A DNA stretch of 64,000 nt. Origin: Erythrobacter sp. AP23. GTDB taxonomy: Bacteria > Pseudomonadota > Alphaproteobacteria > Sphingomonadales > Sphingomonadaceae. Below the pieces are notes generated by a model. The model was not told where the DNA came from and made no database searches. It saw only the letters and a list, made by a program, of their open reading frames with translations. The position numbers and the translations under genes are program-made. Every line of letters starts with the position of its first letter. Position 1 is the stretch's first letter. Positions 1 to 7,665 of the stretch are shown here, piece by piece. The stretch lies in NCBI RefSeq assembly GCF_001542855.1, contig NZ_LNBY01000018.1, positions 186,001 to 250,000 on the forward strand. Reading direction: 5' to 3'.

Positions 1-294
1 GATGCCCGCGCCGGAATGGGCACCTATGCGGCGGACATCGATACATATTCGGAAGTGATCGCGTCTAGTGATCCCATGCAAGACGACCAGTTGATTTCGC
101 GCGAAACGACACAACGCGTTCTGGAGGCTATCGAGATATTGCCCCCCAAGACGAAAAGAGTCTTCATGTTGCATCGCTTCGAAGGGCTCAGCCACTCCGA
201 GATTGCCAGGTCCCTTTCCGTCACCACGAAGACAGTGGAGTACCACATGGCCCAAGCCCTCCTGAAGTTGAGACGAGCCCGCCAGGATGATTGA
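1..294 (+). CDS. ECF-type RNA polymerase sigma factor, C-terminal part
   Basis: The 5' end lies outside the window; the frame is open from base 1 and stops at 292-294. The visible 97 residues hold a sigma-70 region 4 helix-turn-helix: LPPKTKRVFMLHR, then GLSHSEIARSL and TVEYHMAQALLKLR, the recognition helix that contacts the -35 element. The next gene is a FecR-type anti-sigma factor 118 bp downstream. In this family the sigma factor is released when a TonB receptor signals through FecR, but no receptor gene lies next to this pair. It is therefore unclear whether it controls the downstream CoA operon, one of the receptors at 20-42 kb, or something upstream of the window. Confidence 0.85.
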   Translation, partial: DARAGMGTYAADIDTYSEVIASSDPMQDDQLISRETTQRVLEAIEILPPKTKRVFMLHRFEGLSHSEIARSLSVTTKTVEYHMAQALLKLRRARQDD

Positions 295-412
295 GATGTA
301 GTTTGAATTCTGAATTTATTTGCCTAGGAATTGGGGTCTGGCAATCGTCATTGGCTCAAAAATCTAAAATCCTTTCACTTCCATCCTTCTAAGAACGACA
401 AGTGTCTGACAA

Positions 413-1216
413 ATGCGAAACGAACCAACCAGTGCAGCAAGGTGGGCCGTCATAGAACGCGAAGCCGCGCATTGGTTCGTACGACTCCAGGCCGATTATG
501 TAACTTCGGAAGACCAGATCGAATTCGGCTTGTGGCTCGCCGAAGATAGCGCCCACCTTGCATGCTTCGAGGAGATAGAGCGCAGTTGGAACGACGTCCC
601 GACCCCTGAATTGGCCGCGCACCACGATGACGTGATCAGCACGCTAAGTCGGCAGAAATTCGCCAGCGGGATAGTTGCCAGGCTGTCGAGCAGGACGGCC
701 GTGCGAACCGCATGGATCAGCCCCATCATCCTGGCCTTTGCGATGATGGCCGTGTTGATCAGACCGGGTACGATCTACGTATCGGATGAACAGGCCCAAT
801 TCGTGACCCTGAGCGACGCCACGCGGATCACTCTATCGCCAAATTCGAAGATCCGGGTCGTCTATTGGGGTGACCAGAGAGTCGTCGACGTGCTCGCAGG
901 AGGAGCATCGTTCGACGTGTCCGACGATCCTGCCAGAAGATTCGTGGTGTGGACCAATGGCGGAAGGTTGGACGCGACGGATTCCGAATTTGCCGTTGCC
1001 CTTGTCGCCGATGGGACACAGGTTTCGGTCCAGGGCGGACTGGTGCGGCTCACCACGGCTGCCCCCACGCTGAATGGAACCGTTTTTGCGGAAAGCATGA
1101 TTTCCGCGGGCGAGGAGAGACACTTCTTCCTCCCGGACCTCAACAGGCTGGCAGGCCTCCAGGGATTGAGCGGTTCGGCACATGTAACCGGATTGACGCC
1201 CGCCGGCACCCCTTGA
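413..1216 (+). CDS. FecR family anti-sigma factor / transmembrane signal sensor
   Basis: This is a 267-residue inner-membrane regulator. Residues about 15-60 form the cytoplasmic DUF4880-type domain (AAHWFVRLQ, then SAHLACFEEIERSW), which in the family binds the ECF sigma factor. Residues 101-117 form a single hydrophobic span (WISPIILAFAMMAVLI). The periplasmic part, about 121-215, is the FecR beta-repeat domain, with VTLSDATRITLSPNSKI and later FDVSDDPARRFVVWTNGGR. The order matches FecR proteins of TonB transducer systems. It directly follows the sigma gene and is probably co-transcribed with it. The usual third partner, a TonB receptor with an N-terminal signalling domain, is not adjacent. 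Confidence 0.85.
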   Translation: MRNEPTSAARWAVIEREAAHWFVRLQADYVTSEDQIEFGLWLAEDSAHLACFEEIERSWNDVPTPELAAHHDDVISTLSRQKFASGIVARLSSRTAVRTAWISPIILAFAMMAVLIRPGTIYVSDEQAQFVTLSDATRITLSPNSKIRVVYWGDQRVVDVLAGGASFDVSDDPARRFVVWTNGGRLDATDSEFAVALVADGTQVSVQGGLVRLTTAAPTLNGTVFAESMISAGEERHFFLPDLNRLAGLQGLSGSAHVTGLTPAGTP

Positions 1217-1460
1217 GGATCGAACCAGGTGCTGCACCCGCGCCTCGGTCGCGCGCATGAGCCCCCTGCTCGCGGTTCGTTTCCCCTGCCGATCCCAAGT
1301 GCAGAACAGATTTGCGCGGCTCACGCACGCCTGACCACGAGCATCCGCATCCGGCCACTGCCGAGGCGATCGTCATGAATGCCTAGGGGAAGGCCTTCGG
1401 GCTGCGTCCTATTCCTGCCGACCAAAGGACGCGGCTACGCGGGATAGCAGGAAGGGGCGC
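1217..1460. other. Intergenic gap before the carboxylase operon
   Basis: There are 244 bases between the FecR stop and the first gene of the CoA operon. I see no open frame with coding character, no tRNA and no clear hairpin-plus-T terminator. GCAGGAAGGGGCGC just before position 1461 supplies a strong purine-rich ribosome site. The operon promoter is probably here, but no unambiguous -35/-10 pair stands out by eye. Confidence 0.4.
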
Positions 1461-2354
1461 ATGGAGGCTGTTGCAAAAGGGATCGACCATGTCGCCGTAC
1501 TTGTCGCCGATCTGGACAAGAGCGCGCGGCATTACGAACGGCTAGGCTTCAATCTGGCGCCTCGCGGCCATCACCCTCAATACGGAACGGCAAACCACAC
1601 GATGATGTTCGGATCGGACTATCTCGAGTTGATTACCGTCGAACAATTGCGATCGAGCAATTACCTGATCGCGGAACGTCTGGAGAGTCACGAGGGACTC
1701 TGGCTGCTCGCGCTGGCATCCGAAGATCTGGCCGATGCGGCACTGGTGCTGGATGATCGGCAAGTGTCGCACGGAGGTGTCCAGCAGTATTCGCGCGAGA
1801 CGAGCGATGCTTGCGGCTCGCCCGCTCCTGCTCGGTTCGCCACGATTCATTTGGGATATCACGACTATCCGGGCGCAACGGTTGCACTCTGCCAACATCA
1901 CACCCGAGAACTGGTGTGGAAACCCGGCCTGGCGGATCATCCGAACGGGACGGTCGGCATTGCCGAACTGACACTCGTGGCGAAGGATCCGGCTGCGGTG
2001 GCCCAGTGCTACCAGCCTATCTTGGGTCAGCCTTTCCGGAATTCTGCCACTGATTTTTCCTACGTTCTGGGTCGGCAGACCATCCGGGTAACGACACACG
2101 AATTGCTGCGCAATCGGATCGGCATCGACGCACCGCACAGCCTGCCGGAAACGGCGCTCGCTCACGTGGCGCTGGAGACCACCGAACTGAAACTCGTCCG
2201 AGATTGCCTGGCGCAAGCCGGTGTGGCTGCGTGCGAAAGTCCCGTCGGGTCCCTGATCGCGGATGCCGCCCTGACCAGCGGAACGATCATCGAATTTCGG
2301 GAACATGTTCCAAGTGACCGGCGCCATCGGTCACGCCAGGTCCTTGCGGGTTGA
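1461..2354 (+). CDS. VOC/glyoxalase-like domain protein
   Basis: This is a 297-residue protein of the vicinal-oxygen-chelate fold. It opens with IDHVAVLVADLDKSARHYE, typical of a glyoxalase-like N-terminal module, and a second module follows around residue 170 (IAELTLVAKDPAAVAQCYQ). Family members are metal-dependent isomerases, epimerases, lyases or dioxygenases. The best guess here is an epimerase or isomerase working on a CoA ester of the same pathway, but the substrate cannot be read from sequence. It is the first gene of the run of CoA-ester genes. Its stop overlaps the possible TGATG start of the next gene, so translation is probably coupled. An AGGAAGGGG element lies just upstream. Confidence 0.75.
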   Translation: MEAVAKGIDHVAVLVADLDKSARHYERLGFNLAPRGHHPQYGTANHTMMFGSDYLELITVEQLRSSNYLIAERLESHEGLWLLALASEDLADAALVLDDRQVSHGGVQQYSRETSDACGSPAPARFATIHLGYHDYPGATVALCQHHTRELVWKPGLADHPNGTVGIAELTLVAKDPAAVAQCYQPILGQPFRNSATDFSYVLGRQTIRVTTHELLRNRIGIDAPHSLPETALAHVALETTELKLVRDCLAQAGVAACESPVGSLIADAALTSGTIIEFREHVPSDRRHRSRQVLAG

Positions 2355-2365
2355 TGGGAGCGAAA

Positions 2366-3223
2366 ATGCAGTTCGAAACTCTCAACATCGCTGTCGAAGA
2401 CGATTTGGCGATCGTGGAACTCAACCGGCCGAACCGGCTGAATGCTTTCGATCTTCAGATGGTTACCGATTTCATTGCCGCAATCGACGTGCTTGGGAAA
2501 GACGACGCCGTGCGTGCGATCATCGTGACGGGTGCGGGACCCCATTTTTGTTCCGGCGCCGACCTCAGCCGCGGCAGGGATAGCTTCGACGCCGGTCACC
2601 AGCTGCAGGGTGACGATCCCCGAATACGCGACAGAGCCGGCTTGGTCACATTGGCATTGTTCGATTGTCCGAAGCCGCTGATCGCTGCGGTCCAGGGCGC
2701 CGCTGTCGGAATGGGCGCAACCATGACGCTGGCAATGGATTGCCGCATTGCGAGCACCAACGCTCGGTTCGGCTTCGTATTCACGAGGCGCGGAATAGTA
2801 CCCGAAGGATGTTCATCCTGGTTCTTGCCGAGAATCGTCGGCATCCCGAAATCACTGGAGTGGCTGCTGACCGGCGGTTTCGTGGATGCCGAAGAGGCAC
2901 TTGCCGCACAGCTGGTATCCGATGTCGTGACAGAGCACGACCTGTTGGCTTCGGCAAAGGCAGTTGCCACCAGGTTCATCACAAGCACATCGGCGGTCTC
3001 GGTGGCCCTCACCAGGCAGATGCTCTGGAAGCTCTCGGCTGCAGATCACCCCATGGCGGCTCATCGGATCGAAAGCCGCGGCGTCTACGAACTGGGACGC
3101 ACGGCAGAAGCAAGAGAAGGCATCGAGGCCTTCATTCAAAAACGCACGCCAGAGTTCCCCCTCAAGGTCAGTGCCGACATGCCTGATTTCTATCCCTGGT
3201 GGGAAGAGAAGACGTATGACTAA
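2366..3223 (+). CDS. Enoyl-CoA hydratase/isomerase family protein
   Basis: This crotonase-fold protein has about 285 residues. It has the oxyanion-hole segments HFCSGADLSRGRD and AVQGAAVGMGATMTLAMDCR, and the later RRGIVPEGCSSWFLPRIVG segment, where many hydratases carry a catalytic Glu. I chose ATG 2366 because GGGAG sits five bases upstream and the protein then starts at the conserved fold. ATG 2354 (TGATG overlap with the previous stop) is the alternative and adds four residues. The likely role is hydration or double-bond isomerisation of an acyl-CoA intermediate. Two crotonase genes flank the carboxylase beta gene, so the pathway probably needs two separate enoyl steps. Confidence 0.85.
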   Translation: MQFETLNIAVEDDLAIVELNRPNRLNAFDLQMVTDFIAAIDVLGKDDAVRAIIVTGAGPHFCSGADLSRGRDSFDAGHQLQGDDPRIRDRAGLVTLALFDCPKPLIAAVQGAAVGMGATMTLAMDCRIASTNARFGFVFTRRGIVPEGCSSWFLPRIVGIPKSLEWLLTGGFVDAEEALAAQLVSDVVTEHDLLASAKAVATRFITSTSAVSVALTRQMLWKLSAADHPMAAHRIESRGVYELGRTAEAREGIEAFIQKRTPEFPLKVSADMPDFYPWWEEKTYD

Positions 3224-4874
3224 GCTAGATACGTCACACACTCCCCGACCGCACACTCCCTTTCCGGCCTTGCAGTCGAGCATCGACGACAGTTCTTCCA
3301 CTTTCAAAGAGAACTACGCTGCGATGACGGGCTTGCTCGACCATGTCCGATCGCTCGAAGGGAAGATAGTCGCCAATTCCGAACGCTCGCGCGCCAAATT
3401 CGAGCAACGAGGGCAAATTCTGCCTCGGGAACGCCTCGAACATTTGATCGACCGGGGCTCTCCGTTTCTCGAGATATCCTCGCTCTGCGGCTACAAGGTA
3501 CACGATGACGACGGCGACAAGTCGATCATGGGTGGTGCGGTAATTGCCGGCATCGGGGTCATCAATGACGTACGCTGCGCAATCACAATCAACGATTCTG
3601 GAATCAAGGGCGGGTACACCACCGCGTTGGGCAACGCCAAAGCACAACGCATGCAGCAAATCGCTCTCGAGAACAAGATTCCCCTCGTTTCACTGATCGA
3701 GAGCGGTGGAGCCAATCTACTTCGGCAATCGGAACTCTTCGTCGATTCCGGCCGGTTCTTCGCAAACATGGCGCGGCTCTCGGCGGCCGGCGTCCCCACC
3801 ATCACGGTAGTTCACGGCTCATCCACCGCGGGGGGAGCCTATGTTCCGGGCATGTCCGACTATGTCGTGATGGTGAAGGATCGCGCCAAAGTATACCTCG
3901 CCGGCCCACCGTTGCTGCTCGCCGCGACCGGCGAAGTGGCCAGCGAACAGGAACTGGGCGGGGCGGAAATGCACGCCCAGATCGCCGGAACGGCTGAGTA
4001 CGTCGCCGAGAACGATTCAGACGCGATCCGCTTGGCTCGAGCGATCGTGCCAAACGCCCGGCGACCGCAGAGGCGGCAGAATCGTGGAGAGGTCGAAGCC
4101 CCGCTATTCCCCGCCGATCAACTGCTTGGAATCGTTCCCGTTGACTATCGGCGCCCATACGATGTCCGTGATGTAATCGCGAGAGTTACCGATGGGTCGC
4201 GCTTTCAAGAAATGAGCAGTGATTTCGGCAGCATGACCGTTGTCGGTCATGCCCGGATCTGGGGACATGAAGTCGGGATCATTGGCAACAACGGGCCGAT
4301 CGAGCCGGAGGGCGCTGCCAAGGCAGCACATTTCATCCAGCTATGCTGCCAATCCGATACGCCGTTGTTGTTCCTCCACAACACCACCGGTTTCATAGTC
4401 GGGAAGCGCGCGGAACAGGCAGGGGCCGTGAAGCATGGCGCCAAGTTGATTCAAGCCGTCGCCAACGCGCACGTACCCCGGATTACGATCCACATCGGTG
4501 CATCATTTGGTGCCGGAAACTACGGCATGAGCGGTCGCGGGCTGGATCCGCGGTTCATCTTCGCGTGGCCGAACAATCGGGTCGCAGTGATGGGGGGTGA
4601 GCAGGCCGCCCGCGTGCTGTCCATCGTTTCCGAAGAAAGTGCCGCACGCACGGGTCGTGAGCCGGATCGGGCCGCACTCGAGAAAATGCAGCAGACCATC
4701 ATCAAGACATATGATGAAGAATCCACCGCACTCTTCGCGACCGCAAGGCTTTGGGACGATGGCATTATCGATCCGCGCGATACGCGTGATGTCGTGGGCC
4801 TCTGCCTCGATTTGGTCGAGGAAGAGCGCCAGTCTGAAACGCAAGTGACCAATTTTGGCGTGGCTCGGTTCTAG
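3216..4874 (+). CDS. Acyl-CoA carboxylase beta subunit (MCC/geranyl-CoA carboxylase type)
   Basis: This is a carboxyltransferase subunit of 552 residues that moves CO2 from carboxybiotin to an acyl-CoA. The open frame extends further upstream, but ATG 3216 is the real start: it overlaps the previous stop by eight bases, GGGAAGAG sits just upstream, and the protein then begins MTKLDTSHTP. It has both carboxyltransferase halves, with IESGGANLLRQSELFVDSG and STAGGAYVPGMSDYVVMVK in the N half and GASFGAGNYGMSGRGLDPRF in the C half. Length and motifs fit the methylcrotonyl-/geranyl-CoA carboxylase beta branch (LiuB, AtuC). The context, with an AtuA-type gene, two crotonases and the alpha subunit at 5683, favours a branched enoyl-CoA as substrate. 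I cannot separate the two specificities from sequence. Confidence 0.88.
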   Translation: MTKLDTSHTPRPHTPFPALQSSIDDSSSTFKENYAAMTGLLDHVRSLEGKIVANSERSRAKFEQRGQILPRERLEHLIDRGSPFLEISSLCGYKVHDDDGDKSIMGGAVIAGIGVINDVRCAITINDSGIKGGYTTALGNAKAQRMQQIALENKIPLVSLIESGGANLLRQSELFVDSGRFFANMARLSAAGVPTITVVHGSSTAGGAYVPGMSDYVVMVKDRAKVYLAGPPLLLAATGEVASEQELGGAEMHAQIAGTAEYVAENDSDAIRLARAIVPNARRPQRRQNRGEVEAPLFPADQLLGIVPVDYRRPYDVRDVIARVTDGSRFQEMSSDFGSMTVVGHARIWGHEVGIIGNNGPIEPEGAAKAAHFIQLCCQSDTPLLFLHNTTGFIVGKRAEQAGAVKHGAKLIQAVANAHVPRITIHIGASFGAGNYGMSGRGLDPRFIFAWPNNRVAVMGGEQAARVLSIVSEESAARTGREPDRAALEKMQQTIIKTYDEESTALFATARLWDDGIIDPRDTRDVVGLCLDLVEEERQSETQVTNFGVARF

Positions 4875-4888
4875 GATCGGAATGACCA

Positions 4889-5686
4889 ATGGATAACACC
4901 GGGCGGGAATTGATAGTGCAGCGAGAAGGCGGGGTCTTGTTTGCCACGCTCGACCGGCCCGAAAAGCGCAACGCGCTCAACCAGGGCATGATTGAGGCAC
5001 TCGATGAACTCGCGGACGATCTGGAAACCTGCGCGCGCACCCGGATCCTCGTCATCCGAGGCAGCAAGGGCGTATTTTGCTCGGGCGGCGATATCAGCGG
5101 GTTCGATAAGGCGGGCAGACCCGATCGAGCGAGGTTGATTGCTGGGAACAAGACATTCGGCCTGCTGCTGGAAAAGCTCGACCGCCTGCCCCAGACCGTG
5201 ATTGCGGTTGCAGAAGGATTTGTTTTCGGGGGCGGGATAGGACTCATCTGTGTCGCCGATTTCGTACTCGTCGAGGAAACAACTCGCTTCTCGATCTCGG
5301 AAACGACGCTCGGCGTACCGCCAGCGCAGATCGCTCCGTATCTTGTCTCCAAGATTGGCCCGGGACGGGCTCGTCGGCTTGCGCTGACCGCCGAGCGTTT
5401 CGACGGGCGCGAGGCGACCAGCCTGGGACTTGCCGATCGGCTCGCGACGGGCAACGCCGAACTCGAGACGTCCGTTCGACAGGTTATCGGGCGGACACTG
5501 GACTGCGCACCGAAGGCCAGCCGGCAATCCAAATTGCTGATCCAATCGGCCACGCACTGGCCGCGTTCCTCCTTCGCCAGCCATGCCGCCACCATATTCG
5601 CCGATTCCATCATGAGCGAGGAAGGTAGCGAGGGGGCCGCGGCGTTCCTGGCGAAGCGCAAGCCAAGCTGGGCGGAAAACCCATGA
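4889..5686 (+). CDS. Enoyl-CoA hydratase family protein (AtuE/LiuC-like position)
   Basis: This is a 265-residue crotonase. The conserved segments are RPEKRNALNQGMIEAL near the N-terminus, the oxyanion-hole loop VFCSGGDISGFDK, and FVFGGGIGLICVADFVL, followed by ETTLGVPPAQIAPYLVSKIG. It sits between the carboxylase beta and alpha genes. In the Atu and Liu clusters that position is held by isohexenylglutaconyl-CoA or methylglutaconyl-CoA hydratase, so hydration of the carboxylated product is the natural inference. Start ATG 4889 follows an AGGATCGGAA element. The stop overlaps the next start as ATGA, which indicates coupling. Confidence 0.83.
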   Translation: MDNTGRELIVQREGGVLFATLDRPEKRNALNQGMIEALDELADDLETCARTRILVIRGSKGVFCSGGDISGFDKAGRPDRARLIAGNKTFGLLLEKLDRLPQTVIAVAEGFVFGGGIGLICVADFVLVEETTRFSISETTLGVPPAQIAPYLVSKIGPGRARRLALTAERFDGREATSLGLADRLATGNAELETSVRQVIGRTLDCAPKASRQSKLLIQSATHWPRSSFASHAATIFADSIMSEEGSEGAAAFLAKRKPSWAENP

Positions 5687-7662
5687 CACCGCGCAGTCTG
5701 ACCAAGATCTTGGTTGCTAATCGGGGCGAAATCGCATGCCGGATCATCGCCGCCTGCCGCAAGGACGGCATCGGATCCGTGGCGGTCTACAGCGATGCCG
5801 ATCATTCAGCTCCGCATGCCCGCCTCGCCGATGAAGCGATCAACATCGGTCCAGGCGCACCGCTGCAATCCTATTTGAACATCGAGGCGATTGTCGAAGC
5901 CGCCATCAAGACGGGAGCAGATGCCATTCATCCCGGGTATGGTTTTCTTTCCGAGAACGCCGAATTTGCGCAAGCGGTCGGGGAGTCAGGCCTGATATTC
6001 ATTGGCCCCTCACCCGAAGCGATCCAATCGATGGGCAACAAGGGGGTCGCCAAACGGCTGATGCTCGACGCTGGCGTCCCATGTGTGCCGGGACACGATG
6101 AAGGCGAGGGGTCTCTCGAGGAGCTGGAAGAAGCAGCGGCCAGCGTCGGTTTCCCGCTGATGGTCAAGGCTAAGGCCGGCGGTGGCGGTCGCGGCATGCG
6201 GCGTGTGGATTCGTCGACCGCCTTACGCGCCGCCTTGGAATCGGCGCAGTCGGAAGCGCTCAATGCATTTGGCAATGGAGATCTCCTGCTTGAGCGCGTC
6301 ATTACCAATGCACGGCATGTGGAATTCCAGATCGTTGGCGACCAGCTGGGACATGTTGTGCATCTTGGAGAGCGGGATTGCTCCCTGCAACGCAGGCATC
6401 AGAAGCTCATCGAGGAAGCCCCGGCCCCCAATGTCGACAAGGCCCTGCGCGCGAAAATGGGAGAAGCGGCCTGCGCCGCGGCAAGAGCAATTGGCTATGT
6501 CGGAGTGGGAACCGTCGAGTTCATGCTCGACGACAGGCAGGATTTCTACTTCCTCGAGATGAACACACGGCTGCAGGTGGAACATCCCGTTACCGAGCTG
6601 GTGACGGGAATAGACCTCGTACTGCTGCAGTTCGAGATCGCTCGCGGCATGCCCCTGCCTTTCGAGCAGGCCGACATAGCCTTGCAAGGTCACGCGATCG
6701 AAGGCCGCTTGTGCGCCGAGGATCCGCAAAATGACTTCTTGCCCCAGTCCGGGCAAATAGCCCTCTGGGCCGCTCCCGAGGCATCGTGGTTGCGTACCGA
6801 TACAGGCGTGGAGACCGGAAGCGAGATTGGCACTTTCTACGATCCCATGTTGGCCAAGATCATCGTTCACGGGGCCGACCGCGAACAGGCCCGAAGGCGG
6901 CTGGACTGGGCACTCGAGAATTTGTCTGTCTGCGGATTGAAGACGAACCGCCTGTTTCTCCAGCAACTCCTCCGCAGCGAACGCTTTGCAAACGGCACCG
7001 CAACGACGGACTATCTGCAGGACATTGTCGAGACCCTCACCGGGAAAGTCGGACCATCCCCGATCGAGCTGGCGATGCTGGCATGTGCCATTTGGTCGGA
7101 ACGCTGCAAGGCGAATGCCGCGACAGGGCCCACGATAAGGCACGGGCGCAAGCCCGGCACGCGATTCAGAATCCTGCTTGCCGACGAGCAATTCGAGTGT
7201 CGTGTCCTCGAGGCGGAAGGCACGTGGCAGGTAAGTTGCGGCGAGAGGCTCCTTTCGATCGGGGTTGCCAATGTCGAGGCCGCGTCAGCCCGCATTTGCA
7301 TCGATGGAGTGTGGAGCAACATCAGGCATTGCCAGACACCCATCGGGCTTCACTTGGCCTGGAAAGGCGCCGAAGCGGTCGCGATCGACCAAACCTATGC
7401 TGTGGAAGGGGAAAGTGCACTAGATGCAGAGGGCGTGCTTGCTGCACCGATGACCGGTCGCATCCTCGAGCTTGCCGTTGCCACGGGAGATTTGGTGCAG
7501 GAGGGACAAGTCCTGCTGGTGCTCGAGGCGATGAAAATGGAGCACCGTATCGTCGCCCCCTTCGACGGTCGCGTGCAAAAGGTTTTCATAGCTGAAGATG
7601 ACACGGTCTCGGCCAAATCCCGCATGATCGAGATAGTGCCCGACGGCGAGCTTGAGGGCTAG
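5683..7662 (+). CDS. Acyl-CoA carboxylase alpha subunit (biotin carboxylase plus biotin carrier)
   Basis: This 659-residue protein carries out the ATP-dependent carboxylation of its own biotin. Domains in order are an N-terminal biotin carboxylase pre-ATP-grasp domain (ILVANRGEIACRIIAACRK), an ATP-grasp domain with the glycine loop KAKAGGGGRGMRRV and the metal-site segment EMNTRLQVEHPVTE, a biotin carboxylase C-terminal domain, a linker, and a biotinyl domain with VLEAMKMEH, biotin lysine about residue 618. Layout and length match MccA, LiuD and AtuF alpha subunits. It overlaps the preceding hydratase gene by ATGA. With the beta subunit at 3216 it should form a 3-methylcrotonyl- or geranyl-type carboxylase. 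Confidence 0.9.
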   Translation: MTPRSLTKILVANRGEIACRIIAACRKDGIGSVAVYSDADHSAPHARLADEAINIGPGAPLQSYLNIEAIVEAAIKTGADAIHPGYGFLSENAEFAQAVGESGLIFIGPSPEAIQSMGNKGVAKRLMLDAGVPCVPGHDEGEGSLEELEEAAASVGFPLMVKAKAGGGGRGMRRVDSSTALRAALESAQSEALNAFGNGDLLLERVITNARHVEFQIVGDQLGHVVHLGERDCSLQRRHQKLIEEAPAPNVDKALRAKMGEAACAAARAIGYVGVGTVEFMLDDRQDFYFLEMNTRLQVEHPVTELVTGIDLVLLQFEIARGMPLPFEQADIALQGHAIEGRLCAEDPQNDFLPQSGQIALWAAPEASWLRTDTGVETGSEIGTFYDPMLAKIIVHGADREQARRRLDWALENLSVCGLKTNRLFLQQLLRSERFANGTATTDYLQDIVETLTGKVGPSPIELAMLACAIWSERCKANAATGPTIRHGRKPGTRFRILLADEQFECRVLEAEGTWQVSCGERLLSIGVANVEAASARICIDGVWSNIRHCQTPIGLHLAWKGAEAVAIDQTYAVEGESALDAEGVLAAPMTGRILELAVATGDLVQEGQVLLVLEAMKMEHRIVAPFDGRVQKVFIAEDDTVSAKSRMIEIVPDGELEG

Positions 7663-7665
7663 ATC

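Noticed and set aside
2964..3215. Upstream extension of the carboxylase beta frame
   Set aside because: This part lies inside the crotonase gene in another phase; ATG 3216 has a ribosome site and the family N-terminus.
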